A program made the translations under genes and the position numbers. This document shows, piece by piece, positions 5,177 to 6,075 of a stretch of DNA of 6,075 nucleotides. Below the pieces are notes generated by a model. The model ran no database searches. It was not told where the DNA came from and was given only the letters and a program-made list of their open reading frames with translations. The stretch comes from Actinomycetospora sp. GTDB lineage: Bacteria; Actinomycetota; Actinomycetes; Mycobacteriales; Pseudonocardiaceae. The stretch's first letter is position 1. Each line of letters begins with the position of its first letter. The DNA is taken from assembly GCA_025925615.1 (NCBI GenBank), contig JAICLN010000259.1:1-6075 (forward strand), given 5' to 3'.

Positions 5177-6075
5177 GTGGGGACTCCGGAGGTGGACAGC
5201 GGCGCCGTCCTGGCCGCCGCGCTGCAGCGGCCCGTCTGCGTGCTCGGGCTCGGGCTGATCGGCGGCTCGCTGCTGCGGGCCGTCGAGGACGCCGGCCGCG
5301 AGGCGTGGGGGGCGTCGGCCTCGACGACGACGGCCGAGAAGGCCCGCGCCGACGGCTACGACGTCGCCGACGACGTCGCGAGCGCGGTCCGCCGCGCCGC
5401 GGAGGCCGACGCGCTCGTCGTCGTCGCGGTCCCGCTGACGGCGATGGACGACGTCCTCGCCGTGGTGGGGCGCGAGGCGCCGGGGTGCCGGCTCACCGAC
5501 GTCACGAGCGTCAAGGAGCCGGTGACGGACGCCGTCGGGCGCCGGGTCCCGGGCGCCCGCTTCGTCGGCGGGCACCCGATGACCGGCACCGAGTTCTCCG
5601 GCTGGGACGCGGGCTCGCTGCAGCTCTTCCACGACAAGGTGTGGGTCGTCGCCACCGACGACGACACCGACCTCGAGGTGTGGACCGACGTCGTCGCGCT
5701 CGCGCTCGCCTGCGGCGCCACTGTGGTGCCCGCCGCGTCCGACGAGCACGACGTGGCCGTCGCCCGCGTCTCCCACCTGCCGCACCTGCTGGCCGCGGTG
5801 CTCGCCGCCGTCGGCGCCGACGGTGGCGAGCTGGCGCTGGCCCTGGCGGCCGGGTCGTTCACCGACGGGACCCGGGTGGCCGCGACCCGCCCCGAGCTGA
5901 CGGCCGCGATGTGCGAGGGCAACCGGGCGGCGCTGCTGGCCGCGCTCGACGACGCCCTCGGCCGGCTCGGCGCCGCCCGCGGCTCGCTCGCCTCGACCGG
6001 CGGGCTGCGCGCGACCCTCACCGCGGGCCACGACGGCCGGGCCTCGCTCGACGCCGCTCGCCTGGACCGGCGCGA
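5177..6075 (+). CDS. tyrA: Prephenate dehydrogenase (3' end outside window)
   Basis: At least 299 residues. The enzyme oxidatively decarboxylates prephenate to 4-hydroxyphenylpyruvate with NAD(P), the committed step to tyrosine. An N-terminal Rossmann fold begins at once (VCVLGLGLIGGSLL, 20-33, with GxGxxG at 24-29). Then come VVVAVPLTAM (81-90), LTDVTSVKEPV (106-116, with the SVK active-site segment) and the conserved GGHPMTGTE (131-139). The C-terminal helical domain includes SDEHDVAVARVSHLPHLLAA (188-207) and GSFTDGTRVAATRPEL (226-241). GTG at 5177 is the first start in frame that keeps the Rossmann strand. GTG at 5192 is also possible, but a GGAG abuts it with no spacing. The reading frame is open to the last base, so little is probably missing. 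Any C-terminal ACT domain would be outside. From memory, tyrA lies next to this tadA block in Mycobacterium too. Confidence 0.93.
   Translation, partial: MGTPEVDSGAVLAAALQRPVCVLGLGLIGGSLLRAVEDAGREAWGASASTTTAEKARADGYDVADDVASAVRRAAEADALVVVAVPLTAMDDVLAVVGREAPGCRLTDVTSVKEPVTDAVGRRVPGARFVGGHPMTGTEFSGWDAGSLQLFHDKVWVVATDDDTDLEVWTDVVALALACGATVVPAASDEHDVAVARVSHLPHLLAAVLAAVGADGGELALALAAGSFTDGTRVAATRPELTAAMCEGNRAALLAALDDALGRLGAARGSLASTGGLRATLTAGHDGRASLDAARLDRR

Noticed and set aside
5162..6031. Minus-strand frames opposite tyrA
   Set aside because: They are Arg/Gly-rich antisense of a clear prephenate dehydrogenase.
1..6075. CRISPR array, insertion sequence, prophage, toxin-antitoxin or defence system
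   Set aside because: No spaced direct repeats, transposase or integrase motifs, or small paired genes are seen; the content is chromosomal and mostly housekeeping.

Overview
The window is very GC-rich, with G or C at most third codon positions, GTG starts, short acidic and Ala-rich proteins and an RskA-type anti-sigma factor. This points to an actinomycete, most likely Pseudonocardiales. That assignment is inferred from style and gene content, not from a marker gene. The right half matches, from memory, a block conserved in Mycobacterium (tadA, the actinobacterial 'tRNA adenosine deaminase-associated' protein, tyrA, tRNA-Ser).

Layout, left to right. (1) Positions 1-999, minus strand: an ECF sigma factor gene followed by its zinc-type anti-sigma factor gene. 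They share a 4-base GTGA overlap, and the anti-sigma gene runs off the left edge. (2) Positions 1000-1262: a divergent intergenic region with a candidate ECF-type promoter and an 18-base inverted repeat. (3) Positions 1263-2444, plus strand: a stand-alone gene for an FMN-dependent enzyme that I identify as MftD (pre-mycofactocin synthase). It looks like a lactate dehydrogenase but lacks the carboxylate-binding residues. No mftA, B, C, E or F gene is visible nearby. (4) Positions 2445-2580: two strong hairpins separating convergent transcription. (5) Positions 2581-3697, minus strand: the tRNA adenosine deaminase-associated gene, tadA (which seems to start at CTG and overlaps the previous gene) and tRNA-Ser(CGA) with an encoded CCA, packed as one likely transcription unit. 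(6) Positions 3820-5100, plus strand: an M20-family amidohydrolase. (7) Position 5177 to the right edge, plus strand: prephenate dehydrogenase tyrA, cut by the window end.

Functionally this is mostly housekeeping: wobble inosine formation, a serine tRNA and tyrosine biosynthesis. Alongside it lie an envelope- or stress-signalling sigma/anti-sigma pair, a peptide/amide hydrolase and a cofactor-maturation enzyme. I see no mobile element, CRISPR array, phage gene or defence system. The most interesting points are the solitary mftD, the apparent CTG start of tadA, the tRNA whose CCA end directly abuts a terminator hairpin, a proline replacing a usually conserved glutamine in sigma region 2.2, and several starts with -10-like hexamers placed as if the mRNAs were leaderless.
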